Of a DNA stretch of 64,000 bases, positions 28,269 through 38,341 are shown piece after piece (position 1 is the stretch's first letter; each line of letters starts with the position of its first letter). A program made the translations under genes and the position numbers. The notes beneath the pieces were generated by a model. It was not told the origin of the DNA. It saw only the letters and a program-made list of their open reading frames with translations, and ran no database searches. The stretch spans positions 1,918,501 through 1,982,500 of the forward strand of contig NZ_CP152412.1 of the NCBI RefSeq assembly GCF_038957035.1, read 5' to 3'. The stretch is from Bradyrhizobium sp. B097 (GTDB lineage: Bacteria > Pseudomonadota > Alphaproteobacteria > Rhizobiales > Xanthobacteraceae).

Positions 28269-29234
28269 TTACTTCTTCAGCAGTTCCTTCAGTTGCCCGG
28301 CGAACTCGGCGACGTTGGTCTTGCTGATCACCTTGGTCGGCACGATCAGCTTGCTGTCCTTCGGAATCCAGGACTTGTCGCCGTTCAGCGTCTTGATGAT
28401 GTTGGTGGCGGAGAGATAGCCGAACTCGTAGGGCTGCTGCACGACTGTGGATTCGATCGTGCCGTCGGAAATGCCCCGCAGCGTCCGCTGGTCCTCGTCG
28501 AAGCCGACGATCTTCACCTTGCCGGCCTTGCCGGCGGCCTTCACCGCATCATAGATCAGCGGGGTCTCGTAGCTCCACAGGCCGGAGAGCAGCGCGATGT
28601 CGGGATATTTGACGAGCACGTTCTCCATGTTCGCCTTGGCCTTGGCAAAGTCCACCTGGTCGGTGAACACATCGACCAGCTCGACCTTGGTGCCGGCGAT
28701 CGATTCCTTGATGCCCTGCACGCGCTCGCGGGCATTGTCGGCGTCCATCGTTCCGACGAACAGCGCGATCTTGCCGCCGTTCGGCAGCGCCTTCTTGATC
28801 TCCTCGCCTGCCTGCCGGCCTGCCGCGACGTTGTCGGTGCCGATATAGGCGAGACGGTTGCTCTGCGGCGCGTCGCTGTCTGTCGTGATCAGCACGGTCT
28901 TGGCCGCGACCTTGTTGAGCTCTTCGGTTGCATGCGGCGCATCGTCGACCGAGATCGAGATGCCGGCGACGCCGCGCACCAAGAGGTCGTCCAACTCGCG
29001 CCGCTGGCCGGCCGCGGTGCCTTCGTTGGTGACGATCAGCTCGATATTGTATTCCGGATGCTCTTTTTGCGCCTTCTCGAGCCCGCGGCCCGCGATGGTC
29101 CAGAAGTCGGCCGCAACATTGGTCACCAGCGCGATGGTCTTTTTCTGCTGCGCCTGTGCTATCCCTGTGGCCATCGCGAGCGCGGCTGCGCCCGCCAATA
29201 GCGGCACGATCAATAGTTTCATTGAGTCATTCAT
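28269..29234 (-). CDS. Sugar ABC importer, periplasmic binding protein (CUT2, system 2)
   Basis: 321 residues with a signal peptide ending at GIAQAQ. TIALVTNVAADFWTIAGRG begins the periplasmic_binding_4 fold, and DSDAPQSNRLAYIGTDN, KIALFVGTMDADNARERVQG and VKIVGFDEDQRTLRGI are ligand-loop blocks seen in ribose-, rhamnose- and erythritol-type binding proteins. GGAGG on the minus strand fits ATG 29234 (GTG 29240 is also open). It is first in a seven-gene run down to 21052. Confidence 0.88.
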   Translation of the reverse strand: MNDSMKLLIVPLLAGAAALAMATGIAQAQQKKTIALVTNVAADFWTIAGRGLEKAQKEHPEYNIELIVTNEGTAAGQRRELDDLLVRGVAGISISVDDAPHATEELNKVAAKTVLITTDSDAPQSNRLAYIGTDNVAAGRQAGEEIKKALPNGGKIALFVGTMDADNARERVQGIKESIAGTKVELVDVFTDQVDFAKAKANMENVLVKYPDIALLSGLWSYETPLIYDAVKAAGKAGKVKIVGFDEDQRTLRGISDGTIESTVVQQPYEFGYLSATNIIKTLNGDKSWIPKDSKLIVPTKVISKTNVAEFAGQLKELLKK

Positions 29235-29310
29235 ATGCACCTCCCTGTCGACACCCCCGGTGAGGGGTTTTCACGCTCGGCGCTTTTCACGCCTTATTTT
29301 ATTCACGTAA

Positions 29311-29322
29311 CTAATAAATTAG
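29311..29322. promoter_or_regulatory. AT-rich inverted repeat in the sugar operon promoter region
   Basis: CTAAT-AA-ATTAG lies 77-88 bases before the binding-protein start in the AT-rich divergent region. It could be part of a promoter or operator. Confidence 0.35.
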
Positions 29323-29367
29323 CGCGACAAAATGTCCAGTCAAGGATGCTGTTGCCCATAACTTCAC

Positions 29368-29399
29368 GCAACAATAGTGCATCGGTGATGTATTGTTGC
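29368..29399. promoter_or_regulatory. Candidate ROK operator
   Basis: Perfect 9-bp arms GCAACAATA (29368-29376) and TATTGTTGC (29391-29399), centres 23 bases apart, in the spacer between the divergent sugar importer operon and the ROK regulator. ROK repressors often bind long AT-rich inverted repeats in such a place. Confidence 0.5.
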
Positions 29400-29475
29400 C
29401 ACTATCGACGCCTTTTGACCATTATATGAGTTGCCCGCGTTGAATAACTTCATCAAGAGAATTAAAAAAGCCGAT

Positions 29476-30747
29476 ATGAATGAACAGCCCGAACCGCTGA
29501 GGCGTGCTTCGAGTTTGGCCCGCGGATCGAACCGCGGCCGGCTCGTCGAAGTCTTGCGGCGTCAGGGGCCATTGCCGCGCGTCGAACTCGCACGCAGCAC
29601 AGGGCTGAGCTTCCCGGCCATATCGGCCATCACGTCGAAACTGATGGCGGAAGATCTGCTGTGCGAAGCCGTGACAGAGACGGCGACGTTGTGGCCCGAC
29701 GATACCGACGAAGAGGATACGGATGGCCTGAACGGCCGTCGCCGCGGTCGGCCAGCGGTCTTGTTGACCCTGAACCCCGAGTTTGGCCGCATCATTGCGG
29801 TTTCGCTGCGCATGAATCTGATCGAGACATTGATCGCCGATTTCAGCGGCTCTGCCCTGGCGCAATCGCGGCTCGAGCTCACGACCCGCGGGCTCGATGC
29901 AGGCGCGTTGTGCGATCTCGTGACCGCGCAGATCGAGGCCATGCTCGATGAGACGGCCACGCCGCGAGACCGGCTGTTGGGAATCGGGATTGCGCTGCAG
30001 GGCATCGTCGATGCCGACACCGGCCGGCATCTGTGGAGCCCGGCGCTGTCGATCACCGACGTCGATCTGGCGACGCCGATCCGCGAGGCATTCGGCGTCG
30101 AAGTCGTGATGGCGAACGACGCGGTCGCGGTGGCGTTGGCCCTCGTGGCGGCCGAGCCGGCGCTGGCGCAGGGCCTCACGGCCACGCTCATGGTCGGTCA
30201 CGGCATCGGCATGGGCATCGTTGTCGACGGTGAAGCGCGCTGGGGTGCCGGCGCGGGCAGCGAGATCGGCCATGTCAAGTTGACGCCGAACGGTCCGCAG
30301 TGCCGCTGCGGTCAGCGCGGCTGCATCGAGGCCCATCTCGCCGACTATGCGCTCTACCGCGACGCCCGCACCTTTCTCGATCTGCCGCCGGCGGTGTCGC
30401 AGCAACCATCCGAGGCGCAGATGGCTCTGTTGCGCGCGCGGGCACGCGCCGGCGATCCCCGTCTCGAACAGCTGTTCCGGCAGGCAGGCCACGCGCTTGC
30501 TGAGGCGGTCGCCACGACGATCTCGGTGCTGCGCCCGCATCATTTGATCCTTGCGGGTCCCGGCCTGCAGGCGTTTGACATGATGCGCAGTGCCTATGAG
30601 GAGCGGCTCGAGCAGGCGGTGTTGCCGTGGCTGCTCAAGTCCACGGCGATCCATGTGCGTCCAAGCGAGTCGGCGACGATTGTCGACGGCATGGTGCGGC
30701 GGACGCTGCGGGTGGTGGACCGAAACTACATGGAGACAACCGAGTGA
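29476..30747 (+). CDS. ROK-family sugar-responsive regulator
   Basis: 423 residues. The N-terminal winged helix-turn-helix contains GRLVEVLRRQGPLPRVELARSTGLSF, followed by the ROK sugar-kinase fold with GHGIGMGIVVDGEARWGAGAGSEIGH and the zinc-binding CRCGQRGCIE (about residues 276-285). This is NagC/XylR-type architecture, where a sugar or sugar phosphate releases DNA. ATG 29476 is preferred; TTG 29431 extends it. Divergent from the CUT2 operon and upstream of a sugar dehydrogenase, it probably controls both. Confidence 0.9.
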   Translation: MNEQPEPLRRASSLARGSNRGRLVEVLRRQGPLPRVELARSTGLSFPAISAITSKLMAEDLLCEAVTETATLWPDDTDEEDTDGLNGRRRGRPAVLLTLNPEFGRIIAVSLRMNLIETLIADFSGSALAQSRLELTTRGLDAGALCDLVTAQIEAMLDETATPRDRLLGIGIALQGIVDADTGRHLWSPALSITDVDLATPIREAFGVEVVMANDAVAVALALVAAEPALAQGLTATLMVGHGIGMGIVVDGEARWGAGAGSEIGHVKLTPNGPQCRCGQRGCIEAHLADYALYRDARTFLDLPPAVSQQPSEAQMALLRARARAGDPRLEQLFRQAGHALAEAVATTISVLRPHHLILAGPGLQAFDMMRSAYEERLEQAVLPWLLKSTAIHVRPSESATIVDGMVRRTLRVVDRNYMETTE

Positions 30748-30827
30748 ACCTCGGGGGTTGTGGCTCCTGGCTTTGAGCCGCAGCAACGCAATCGACGCGC
30801 TTCAGGCGCCAAAGCGAGAGAATGCCA

Positions 30828-31586
30828 ATGCAGGGTGCCATCTATCCAAGCCTCAAGGACCGGACCGTCCTGGTAACCGGTGGCGGTTCCGGCATCGGCG
30901 AGGCCATCGTCCGCCAGTTCATCAGCCAGGGCGCGCGGGTTGGATTCATCGATATCGATTTGACGTCCTCGGAGCAGCTGCTGTCCGATTTGGGAGCGCA
31001 TGCTCGCGTGCACTTCGAGCACGCCGACCTGCGCGACATCGCCGCCTTGCGACGCGCGGTTACCGGCATCCGCGAGGCGCTCGGGCCGATCACCATTCTG
31101 GTCAACAACGCGGCGCGCGACGACCGTCACGCGATCGAGGACGTGACACCGGAATTCTGGGACGAGCGGATCGCCGTCAACCTGAAGCATCAGTTCTTCA
31201 GCGCCCAGGCGGTCGCACCCGACATGAAACAGGCAGGGGGCGGTTCGATCGTCAACATCGGCTCGGTGAGCTGGGTGATCGGTCAGGGCAACATGCCCTG
31301 CTACACCACGGCGAAATCGGCGGTTCAGGGCCTCACCCGGGCGCTGGCCCGCGATCTCGGGCCGCACAACGTGCGGGTCAACTCCATCCTGCCCGGATGG
31401 ATCATGACCCGGCGGCAGCAGGATCTGTGGTTGACGCCCGAAGGTGTGGCCGAGCTGATGCAGCGCCAATGTCTCAAGCGCAAGCTCGTGCCTGACGACA
31501 TCGCCCGCGTCGTCCTCTTTTTCGCCGCCGACGACAGCGGCGCCTGTACCAACCAGAGCCACATCGTCGACGGTGGCTGGGTCTAG
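30828..31586 (+). CDS. SDR sugar dehydrogenase, XylB-like (D-xylose/aldose 1-dehydrogenase)
   Basis: 252 residues, NAD(P)-dependent short-chain dehydrogenase. VTGGGSGIGEAI is the cofactor turn, VNNAARDD the NNAG position, GSVSW the catalytic Ser and YTTAKS the Tyr-Lys pair. AIYPSLKDR at the start, ARDDRHAIEDVTPEFWDERIAV-like spacing and AQAVAPDMKQAGGG closely resemble my recollection of Caulobacter XylB. It would oxidise an aldopentose or related sugar to the lactone. ATG 30828 fits the ribosome site better than ATG 30822. It is next to the ROK regulator and the sugar importers. Confidence 0.85.
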   Translation: MQGAIYPSLKDRTVLVTGGGSGIGEAIVRQFISQGARVGFIDIDLTSSEQLLSDLGAHARVHFEHADLRDIAALRRAVTGIREALGPITILVNNAARDDRHAIEDVTPEFWDERIAVNLKHQFFSAQAVAPDMKQAGGGSIVNIGSVSWVIGQGNMPCYTTAKSAVQGLTRALARDLGPHNVRVNSILPGWIMTRRQQDLWLTPEGVAELMQRQCLKRKLVPDDIARVVLFFAADDSGACTNQSHIVDGGWV

Positions 31587-31877
31587 CAGCCGCTGGTTGC
31601 GAGCGAGCGGATCCTGGTCGGGATCATGTCGGATGCGCTCGCCGCGGCGGTGCCGGCGGCGAAGCAGAAGCGCGTCCTCAAGCCGCTGACGATGAGCGTG
31701 TTCGGCATGCTGAACTGGCACTATATGTGGTTTCGCGAGGGCGGGCCGATGACCCGCGCCGAATAGGCCGAGTTCGTCGCGCAATTGGTGTTGGCCGGTG
31801 CCGCGGATGCGGCCGCCGCCCGGCCGCGCAGCAAGGCAAAGTCTGCCGGCCGAAGCCGGCAGGCCGCGTTGCTCTGA
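31587..31877 (+). pseudogene. Remnant of a TetR-family regulator (C-terminal domain), in-frame stop
   Basis: Continuing in the frame directly after the SDR stop, the sequence reads QPLVASERILVGIMSDAL, VLKPLTMSVFGMLNWHYMWF, REGGPMTRAE, then TAG at the expected Tyr, then AEFVAQLVLAGA and a basic tail to TGA at 31875. This is the C-terminal domain of TetR regulators found with phenylacetate and acyl-CoA catabolic genes. No helix-turn-helix part is left; the SDR gene takes its place. It ends just before the paaZ stop. I see it as a decayed paa-type regulator. Confidence 0.65.
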
Positions 31878-31885
31878 GCTGCGCG

Positions 31886-33913
<2,028 letters not shown>

Positions 33914-34028
33914 GACGGACTCTCCCGTTCGCGCGGCGCCGGATTGAGGCTGTGTCATTGAAATCGCACCCTTTGATCTGTGATCTATGTTGCGTCTTGC
34001 CGTGGCGGCGGAATGTTCAATTCTGCGT

Positions 34029-34820
34029 CTAGGCGCGTCCGACGAACCGCGGCGCGCGTTTCTCGAGGAACGCGGTCACGCCTTCGGCGAAATCCGACGT
34101 CCGCCCGGCGCGGCCCTGGAAATCGCGCTCGAGGTCGAGCTGCGCATCGAGCGTGTTGGTCTCGGACGCATCGAGCGCCTGCTTGATCAGCGCCAGGCCA
34201 TCCGTGGGTTGCGTCGCGAGGTTGGCGGCGAGGGCGTGAGCCTCGGTCATCAGATCCGCATCCTCAACCATCTTCCAGATCATGCCCCATGACTGCGCCT
34301 GTTCTGCGGAGACAGGCTCGGCCAGCAGGGTCAAGGCACGCGCCCGGGCAGGTCCGACCAGCCGCGGCAGGAACCAGGTGCCACCGGAATCCGGGACCAG
34401 GCCGAGCTTGGCGAAGGCCTGAATGAACTTGGCCGACCGTGCGGCGATCACGATGTCGCAGGCAAAGGCGACGTTGGCGCCGGCGCCGGCCGCGACGCCG
34501 TTGACCGCGCATACGACCGGCATCGGGATGCCGCGCAGCTTGCGCACCAGCGGGTTGTAGAATTTTTCAATCCGCACGGAGAGATCCGGCGTCTCGCCCG
34601 GCGTGAATACGCCATCCGAAAGATCCTGGCCGGCGCAGAATCCGCGTCCGGCCCCGGTCAGGATCAGCGCACGGCAGGATCTGTCCTGCTCGGCGTCCGT
34701 CAACGCGGTGAGCAAGGCGGTATGCAGTTCGGCGCTGAATGAGTTCAGGCGATCGGGCCTGTTGAGCGTCAGGACGCGATATCCGTCGCGGATATCGGTC
34801 AACACCATATCGCTGACCAT
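34029..34820 (-). CDS. paaG: Epoxyphenylacetyl-CoA isomerase PaaG
   Basis: 263 residues of the crotonase fold. LTGAGRGFCAGQDL (54-67) is the enoyl-CoA-hydratase oxyanion block, VNGVAAGAGAN the second, and LGLVPDSGGTWFLPR holds Asp144, matching the isomerase acid of PaaG. It converts ring-1,2-epoxyphenylacetyl-CoA to oxepin-CoA, the substrate of PaaZ. ATG 34820 follows GGGAGGTAATC. A TetR-type palindrome lies 62 bases upstream. Confidence 0.9.
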   Translation of the reverse strand: MVSDMVLTDIRDGYRVLTLNRPDRLNSFSAELHTALLTALTDAEQDRSCRALILTGAGRGFCAGQDLSDGVFTPGETPDLSVRIEKFYNPLVRKLRGIPMPVVCAVNGVAAGAGANVAFACDIVIAARSAKFIQAFAKLGLVPDSGGTWFLPRLVGPARARALTLLAEPVSAEQAQSWGMIWKMVEDADLMTEAHALAANLATQPTDGLALIKQALDASETNTLDAQLDLERDFQGRAGRTSDFAEGVTAFLEKRAPRFVGRA

Positions 34821-35200
34821 GATTACCTCCCGTTGCGGCTTCTGATGACCGAAGGTCGCGTGACCTGCGTCTGGATTACTATTGACCGTCCGGTCAGTCA
34901 ATTATAAATATGCCACGCTCCGGCGTCGACGGCGTCTTCAGGCTTATCGAGCGAGGACAATTCTATTCCCGGTCGCGATCCCGCGCACGACGTTAGATGA
35001 GCGTCGCGCGCGCTGCACCAAGCCGCGCATTTGCGAAGCTTGTGCGCGATGCTTGACACTTGTCAGATCGAGGCATCGATGGAACCCGCGAAAGGTTCAC
35101 GTTTGCAGCCTCGCTGCATGGCCCCCATGCTTCGATTTGCGCCGCCACAAATCAGCCGCATATGAACGGCGACCTCCGCCGCCATGAGGGCGAGCTGATA
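34821..35200. other. Divergent intergenic region paaG / AraC regulator
   Basis: 380 bases with the TetR-like palindrome at 34882-34901. The right part near 35162 may belong to the AraC gene if it starts earlier. Nothing else recognisable is present. Confidence 0.55.
34882..34901. promoter_or_regulatory. TetR-type palindrome upstream of paaG
   Basis: TTGACCGTCCGGTCAGTCAA, with an inner perfect TGACCG-TC-CGGTCA and outer TTGAC/GTCAA arms. The ACCG...CGGT form is common for TetR regulators of acyl-CoA and aromatic-acid catabolism. The TetR remnant at 31587 on the other side of paaZG may once have been its partner. Confidence 0.6.
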
Positions 35201-36175
35201 ATGCAGTCGGGCGATATCACAGGGTTTCGGTTTTCGACTGCGCATTTCGGCGAGCGAGACCGCTTGCCGATCTTTCGCGAGCAGATCGGGCGGATGATCG
35301 TCAAGCTCGATCCGGAGCCGCTCGACGATGGCGCGTTTCATGCCGAAGCCAATGTGCGCGAATTGTCCGGGCTCGGCATCGGATCGTGGGCGTGCAGCAA
35401 TCTCAAGATCGCAAGACCGCGCGAACTGCTCGACGGCACCGACGACCTGGTGCTGACGATCATCACGAGCGGCAACACCCGTGCTTCGCAGCGCGGCCGC
35501 GAGATCGAGCTCGGCCCGGGCCAGGCCGTGCTGCAGTCGAGCGCCGAAGCCGGCAACATGGTGGTGCCGGTGTCGCCGAGCCGCTTCGTCGGTCTCCGCT
35601 TGCCGCGCAAGGCGCTGGCCTCGCTGGTCAACGATCCCGAAGACATGCTGATCCGCCCTCTGCCGGCGAATACGGAGGCGATGCGCCTCTTGGCGCTTTA
35701 CATCAGGGAGCTCGACGACAGCTACCAGCTTTCGACTCCCGAGCTGCGCGGCGCCGTCGTCAAGCATCTGATCGATCTCGGCGCGCTGATCATCGGCGCC
35801 AACCGGGATGCGGCGGTTGCCGCGGAAGACGGCGGACTGGCGGCTGCCCGGCTTGCCGCGGTCAAGGCCGACATCAGTGACAATCTCAGCTACGGCGACC
35901 TCACGCTGCCCGCGGTGGCTGCCCGGCTGAAGCTCACGCCGCGTCATATCCAGAGGCTGTTCGAGAGCGCGGGGTCGACATTCTCGGAATTCGTGCTCGG
36001 CCAGCGCCTGGCGCGCGCACATCATCTGCTGACCGATCCGCGCCACAGCCGCACCACCATCGGCACGATTGCATTCGAAGTCGGGTTCGGCGATCTGTCC
36101 TACTTCAACCGCACCTTCCGCCGGCACTACGGCGTGACGCCGTCGGATATTCGCGCGGTGCCGCGGCGTTCCTGA
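35201..36175 (+). CDS. AraC-family transcriptional regulator
   Basis: 324 residues. The N-terminal AraC-binding-2 type sensor begins FRFSTAHFGERDRLP and the C-terminal double helix-turn-helix spans about 220-320 (LPAVAARLKLTPRHIQRLFES; IGTIAFEVGFGDLSYFNRTF; RRHYGVTPSDIR). ATG 35201 has GAGGGCGAG upstream; ATG 35162 is possible. Divergent from paaGZ, it may regulate them or an unlinked target. Confidence 0.88.
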   Translation: MQSGDITGFRFSTAHFGERDRLPIFREQIGRMIVKLDPEPLDDGAFHAEANVRELSGLGIGSWACSNLKIARPRELLDGTDDLVLTIITSGNTRASQRGREIELGPGQAVLQSSAEAGNMVVPVSPSRFVGLRLPRKALASLVNDPEDMLIRPLPANTEAMRLLALYIRELDDSYQLSTPELRGAVVKHLIDLGALIIGANRDAAVAAEDGGLAAARLAAVKADISDNLSYGDLTLPAVAARLKLTPRHIQRLFESAGSTFSEFVLGQRLARAHHLLTDPRHSRTTIGTIAFEVGFGDLSYFNRTFRRHYGVTPSDIRAVPRRS

Positions 36176-36214
36176 TCGATCGTCCGGATTCCCGTTGTGC
36201 GGCCCGACCGCTCT

Positions 36215-36517
36215 CTACGGCTCTCCGCAACCAGGCACCTGCCGGATCTGTTCGATCAGCCGTTGGTGACGCTCTGCGGATAGCGCGCGCTCGTTCGCGC
36301 ACATCAGCATGGCGACGCATGTCGCCTGCGGCGCGGAGGGCCAGGCGATGGTGCCGTCGATCGCGCCGTCGCATTTGAGGTAGGCGTTCTTCGCATCCCA
36401 ACGGATCGCGCTGTCGGGTGCTGATGTCGCGGCTGCCGCGATGACCGCCATTGCAATGAGCGCGGCGGATCGCGGCGTCCAATGACATTGTTCGAGAAGG
36501 CGCTTGTCAATCTTCAC
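36215..36517 (-). CDS. Small hypothetical secreted protein
   Basis: 100 residues with a hydrophobic segment (about 18-32) after a basic N terminus, then a mature part with three Cys (KCDGAID, ATCVAML.CANE, PGCGEP). Starts at a GTG with no clear ribosome site. I do not recognise the family. Overlapping frames are all shorter or less protein-like. Confidence 0.45.
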   Translation of the reverse strand: MKIDKRLLEQCHWTPRSAALIAMAVIAAAATSAPDSAIRWDAKNAYLKCDGAIDGTIAWPSAPQATCVAMLMCANERALSAERHQRLIEQIRQVPGCGEP

Positions 36518-36674
36518 GGCGATCGGAAGTCGCGCGCGGCACCGATCATTAAGGGCGCATCAGTGCGCTCGCAAGCCTATCGTCCGGCATGACGTGTGAT
36601 GTCGAAGAGAAAAGATCGTGGTCATCGCGAACCTGTTGAGTGTTGGGCACACTCATTCAGGAAGGATTGCGCTC

Positions 36675-37115
36675 ATGTCGGCTTCACTCATTCGATCAGC
36701 ATCGGTAATTCTCTGTCTTCTAGCGGGAATAGCGCCGATCGCCACCGAGGCCGCGGGTGCGAAACCTGTGCTCAGTATCGAGAACGGATTCCAACAGACC
36801 GTTGCGGTCTCGGCCGGGAGCGAACTCTCGTTCGGATCACCGCGGCAATCGCCGATCCGGCCTGGTGGCACCGCCGCCGGCGAAATCACGATCTCGCTTG
36901 CGGCCGGCGCTGCCGCCGGCATTGCCAAGCTGCATGTTTTCGAGCGCAGTACTGTCCCGATCGGTTTCACGGTGACGGCCTGGCAGGGCCGGAAACCGAT
37001 CGCTGTCGTCAAGCTTTGCGGTCATCTCGAGATGGACAGCTGGGTCGTGCTGCCGATCGAGACGACGCACGTCGACGTCTCCGATTTCTTCCCGGTCAAG
37101 GACGGATGCGACTGA
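36675..37115 (+). CDS. Hypothetical secreted protein
   Basis: 146 residues with a signal peptide (MSASLIRSASVILCLLAGIAP, cleavage near AAGA). The mature part is beta-rich, with a single Cys pair around LCGHLEMDSW and DGCD at the end. ATG 36675 follows AGGAAGGA. It precedes a DUF4424 gene by about 40 bases and is probably co-transcribed. Function unknown. Confidence 0.65.
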   Translation: MSASLIRSASVILCLLAGIAPIATEAAGAKPVLSIENGFQQTVAVSAGSELSFGSPRQSPIRPGGTAAGEITISLAAGAAAGIAKLHVFERSTVPIGFTVTAWQGRKPIAVVKLCGHLEMDSWVVLPIETTHVDVSDFFPVKDGCD

Positions 37116-37158
37116 CTGCCGCGAGTTTCCTCCCCCAATCAAGAGAGAAGGAATGACC

Positions 37159-38172
37159 ATGCCTCCGATGGCCAAACGCGCCTTTTGGGTTCTGCTTGCC
37201 GGGCTGATGCCCTGGTGCGCGCGAGCGAATGACACGTCCGCCGCGCTGGAAACCGGGGGACTTCGCTTCAAGCAGGACCCCGATATCGTGATGCGCTCCG
37301 AGGATTTGTTCATCTCCGAGAAGCAGATCCGGATCGTCTACCGGTTCTTCAACACCTCGGCTGCTGACAAGACGATCATGATCGCGTTCCCGATGCCCGA
37401 CATCGCCGGCAAGGAGGGGGACGAGAATATCGGGCTCCCCACCGACGATCCCGAGAACATCTTTGATTTCCACGTCACCGCCGATGGCAGGGCGGCCGCG
37501 CCGCATCTCGAGCAGACGGCACTCGCGAACGAGGTGGACCAGACGGCGCTGCTGCGGAAGCTCGGAATTCCGCTGATGCCGATCAGGGGACCCGCGGGCG
37601 AGCTGCTCGACCGGTTGCCGAAATCGAACTGGCCGGAGCTCGTCAAGCTCGGTGTCGGCGCCATCGAGACCTACGGATCCGGTGGCCCGATGCAGGATCA
37701 CCTGGTGCCGACCTGGACGTTGCGCTCGGCCTATACCTGGACGCAGACCTTTCCGGCGGGCCGGGAGATCACGTTCGAGCAGACCTATCGTCCGAGCGTC
37801 GGCGGCTCGGTGCAGACCATCATCGGCGCCGACAACTGGCGCAGCAATCCGGAGGCGCGAGAGTTCGTCGCGTCATATTGCATCGACGATGACCTGATCC
37901 GCACCATCGAGCGGGCGCGTGCGACGAAGCACGCTCCCTATCCGCCGTTCAGTGAACGGTCGATTGCCTATGTGCTCTCGACCGGCGCCAACTGGGCAGC
38001 GCCGATCGGCGACTTTCACCTCACCGTCGACAAGGGCGAGCCCAACAATTTCGTCAGCTTCTGTGCCGAAGGCGTCAAGAAGACCGGACCGACGCGCTTC
38101 GAAGTCCGGCACGCGAACTTCACGCCGTCGCGAGATCTGAAGATTGTCATCTTTGTTCCGAACCCGAACTAG
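37159..38172 (+). CDS. DUF4424 domain protein, secreted
   Basis: 337 residues with a signal peptide ending at ARAND. TSAALETGGLRFKQDPDIVMRSEDLFIS is the typical DUF4424 opening and QIRIVYRFFN, AFPMPDI and EITFEQTYRPSVGGS follow in order. The family has no known activity; its members are periplasmic. AGAAGGA fits ATG 37159 better than ATG 37153. Confidence 0.85.
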   Translation: MPPMAKRAFWVLLAGLMPWCARANDTSAALETGGLRFKQDPDIVMRSEDLFISEKQIRIVYRFFNTSAADKTIMIAFPMPDIAGKEGDENIGLPTDDPENIFDFHVTADGRAAAPHLEQTALANEVDQTALLRKLGIPLMPIRGPAGELLDRLPKSNWPELVKLGVGAIETYGSGGPMQDHLVPTWTLRSAYTWTQTFPAGREITFEQTYRPSVGGSVQTIIGADNWRSNPEAREFVASYCIDDDLIRTIERARATKHAPYPPFSERSIAYVLSTGANWAAPIGDFHLTVDKGEPNNFVSFCAEGVKKTGPTRFEVRHANFTPSRDLKIVIFVPNPN

Positions 38173-38186
38173 CGCCAGCAAGAAGC

Positions 38187-38297
38187 AATGCAACGATTGG
38201 GAACATTGTTGTGTGATGTCGCATGCGTCCCAATCCCCCGTCGCATCCGTCCGAGCTTCGCATCGCAGAGGCGCCTAAAAGGCGGCCCCCGTGATCG
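38187..38297 (+). repeat. Conserved upstream element, copy 1
   Basis: This stretch of about 110 bases is similar along its length to 40144-40259. Shared blocks are ACATTGTTG, ATGTCGCAT, AATCCCCCGTCGC, GTCCGAGC, CATCGC, AAGGC and GTGATCG, in the same order with near-equal spacing. Here it lies 45 bases before the 38342 gene. Confidence 0.7.
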
Positions 38298-38341
38298 CCC
38301 TGCGCGAGCGATCCACCGATAGCGACATAGCGAGGCCACCA

